Source: Streptomyces noursei (GTDB lineage Bacteria; Actinomycetota; Actinomycetes; Streptomycetales; Streptomycetaceae). Taken from it: a stretch of 64,000 nt of DNA. The translations under genes and the position numbers were made by a program. Below, piece by piece: positions 62,568-64,000 of this stretch (positions within the stretch are counted from its first letter, which is position 1; each line of letters begins with the position of its first letter). A model generated the notes under the pieces. That model was given only the letters and a program-made list of their open reading frames with translations, was not told where the DNA came from and did not search any database. The stretch is taken from positions 3,782,001-3,846,000 of the forward strand of contig NZ_CP070326.1 in NCBI RefSeq assembly GCF_016917755.1, given 5' to 3'.

Positions 62568-63971
62568 TTACGCGGCCTGTCCGGTCTTCTTCTTGCGCAG
62601 GAAGAACACCGCGGCGCCGCCGATCACGACGAGGCCGAGCGCGACGCCCGCGATCACCGGGGTGGCGCTGCTGGAACCGGTCTCGGCGAGGTCGGTGCCG
62701 TGCCCGCCGGTGGTGCTGCCGCCGGTGGTGCCACCGGTCGAGGGCGAGCTGGGGTGCGGCGAGGGCTGGCCGCCGTTGCCCGCGGTCTTGCAGTCCAGTA
62801 CGCCGGAGAAGGTCTTCTTGAAGCCGCCCGCACCGGTGATCGTGATCTGGTACGGGTGGTCCTCGGCGACCGGCACGGTCACGGTCTTGGACGCGCCCGG
62901 CGCGACCTCGTAGTCCTTGCCGGACAGCTGGAAGCGGAACGCCTCATCGCCCTTGTTGCTCGCGGTGACGTCCACGCCGCCCTTGGAGCAGTTCTTCTCC
63001 GCGGTGATCGCCGGGATCGCGCCCTGCTTCTTCCAGGAGACGGTGGCGGCCGCGGAGACCGTGGACTCGCTGGAGCCGGCCAGGATCTGGGTCTGGCTCT
63101 TGGCGTGCTCGCCGATGCCAGTGAAGGCCCGACCGACCGGGACCTTGGTCGCGGCCTGCGCGGTCAGCGAGGTGTTGCCGTCCGCGGCCCCCTTGGGGAC
63201 GTCGAAGAACAGCTGGGTGCCGTCGGCGGCGCTGGTGACCGGCTTGCCGTCCTTGCCCACGATCTTCACGCCGGCCGGCACGTCCGCCGCCGGGGAGATG
63301 GTGACGCTGTCGGCGTTGGTGTGCACGGTGACCGGGCCGATCTTGCTGCCGGACTTGCCGGAGACCGCGGGCGGGTCCAGGGTCAGCGACGCCTTGGGCT
63401 CCGCGACGCTCTGCGCGCTCTTCTCCAGGTAGTCGGCGAGCTTCTCGGCGGCCGGGTCGACCGCGTCCACCTTGGCGTGGTCGGAGAAGCGCCAGATCGC
63501 GACCTGGGTGCCGGCCGCGGCGGTCTTCTCGGACAGCTGCCCGGCGCCGGCCTTGGCGGAGAGCGCGGCCAGGTCGTTCACCTGCGGGTAGGAGTTCTGC
63601 AGGATCCAGCGGATCTTGCCGGCGTCCGGGTTGTCGTGCAGCGACGAGGCGCTCCAGGGCACTTCCTGGTAGCGGGCCTGCTGCTGCGTCGGGTTGTGGA
63701 TGTCGATGCAGTACGTCTGCAGCGTGCCACCGTTGTCCACCGACATCTCGAAGAGGCCGGCGCCGACGCGCTGGTCCCCTCCGTTGCCGTGCACCACGGC
63801 CTGGTCGAAGGTCTTCAGACCGCCGAGAGTGGCGGTGGCGCCCCCGTGCGACGCGGCCGGGTCATCCGCCACGGCGGTCCCCGCGGTGGCTATCGTGCCC
63901 GCCGCGATCAGGCCCGAGGCCACGACCGCGGCGGCAAGGCGGGCTGCGCCCCGCCCCTTCATCGAAAGCAT
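62568..63971 (-). CDS. Thioester-domain (TQXA) surface protein with LAETG sortase signal
   Basis: The 467-residue protein has a Sec signal peptide (cleavage near AVADD, about residue 35). A thioester domain follows, in which Cys88 (TYCIDI) and Gln156 (GTQVAIWRF) should form the internal Cys-Gln thioester. After beta-sandwich repeats and a Pro/Ser/Gly/Thr wall-spanning stretch comes LAETG (428-432), a hydrophobic helix and a KKK tail. Thioester domains of Gram-positive adhesins form covalent bonds to host or surface amines. LAETG is a class E sortase signal. Start ATG at 63971, with AGAGGGG 6 bases upstream. No sortase gene is adjacent. Confidence 0.9.
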   Translation of the reverse strand: MLSMKGRGAARLAAAVVASGLIAAGTIATAGTAVADDPAASHGGATATLGGLKTFDQAVVHGNGGDQRVGAGLFEMSVDNGGTLQTYCIDIHNPTQQQARYQEVPWSASSLHDNPDAGKIRWILQNSYPQVNDLAALSAKAGAGQLSEKTAAAGTQVAIWRFSDHAKVDAVDPAAEKLADYLEKSAQSVAEPKASLTLDPPAVSGKSGSKIGPVTVHTNADSVTISPAADVPAGVKIVGKDGKPVTSAADGTQLFFDVPKGAADGNTSLTAQAATKVPVGRAFTGIGEHAKSQTQILAGSSESTVSAAATVSWKKQGAIPAITAEKNCSKGGVDVTASNKGDEAFRFQLSGKDYEVAPGASKTVTVPVAEDHPYQITITGAGGFKKTFSGVLDCKTAGNGGQPSPHPSSPSTGGTTGGSTTGGHGTDLAETGSSSATPVIAGVALGLVVIGGAAVFFLRKKKTGQAA

Positions 63972-64000
63972 GATTTCCCCTCTGGGCGAAGCGGTCGGCT

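Overview
The window is high-GC actinobacterial DNA, almost certainly from a Streptomyces chromosome (core or near-core region). The evidence is extreme third-position GC, many GTG starts, overlapping stop/start pairs, a rare TTA codon, and a gene set typical of the genus (Eis-like acetyltransferase, Nei2, SodF with a Nur-type operator, two PepN paralogues, a PknG-type kinase locus, a LAETG sortase substrate). I see no rRNA, tRNA, CRISPR array, prophage, insertion sequence or biosynthetic gene cluster.

Layout. 1-9.5 kb: end of an Eis-like acetyltransferase, rpiB-nei2, three paralogous amino-acid permeases interrupted by an opposing bioY, an Fe-type superoxide dismutase behind a Nur box, and a DsbA-fold mycothiol-type reductase. 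9.6-17.9 kb: two pepN aminopeptidases flanking an AbiEi/PD-(D/E)XK-like protein, asd and a DUF1203 gene. 18.1-22.5 kb: allantoicase, a LysR regulator and an EamA exporter, with a duplicated 79-bp promoter module in front of alc and eamA, then an acyl-ACP desaturase behind tandem palindromes. 22.8-30 kb: a small membrane protein, malQ with a Pro-Leu-Thr-Ser-Glu repeat micro-gene upstream and a CRP-like site, a large secreted GH84 protein, and an HNH endonuclease. 30.2-31.8 kb: an MscS channel and a small secreted protein. 32.1-38.9 kb: a ROK-controlled sugar operon (binding protein, two permeases, GH4 phospho-glycosidase, BadF-type sugar kinase). 39-51.1 kb: a GntR regulator, then a signalling operon: GlnX-like membrane sensor, GlnH-like binding protein, coiled-coil protein, PknG-like kinase, PP2C phosphatase, a protein that looks like a VWA-family member without its VWA domain, and an FHA protein. 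51.2-59.3 kb: a truncated globin and a three-gene FtsX-type ABC system. 59.3-64 kb: ettA, a thioesterase and a coupled hypothetical gene, then a thioester-domain LAETG surface protein.

How the parts work together. The 40.7-51.1 kb operon contains every element of a phospho-signalling circuit: solute sensor, kinase, phosphatase and phospho-threonine reader. The 32-39 kb operon imports a disaccharide unphosphorylated through an ABC transporter and pairs it with a GH4 enzyme that normally needs a phosphorylated substrate, so the adjacent kinase probably supplies the phosphate. A small palindromic element of one family occurs four times; three copies lie in frame inside membrane-protein genes. 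Promoter architecture can be read at sodF, alc/eamA, desA, the malQ transcription unit and the ROK operon.
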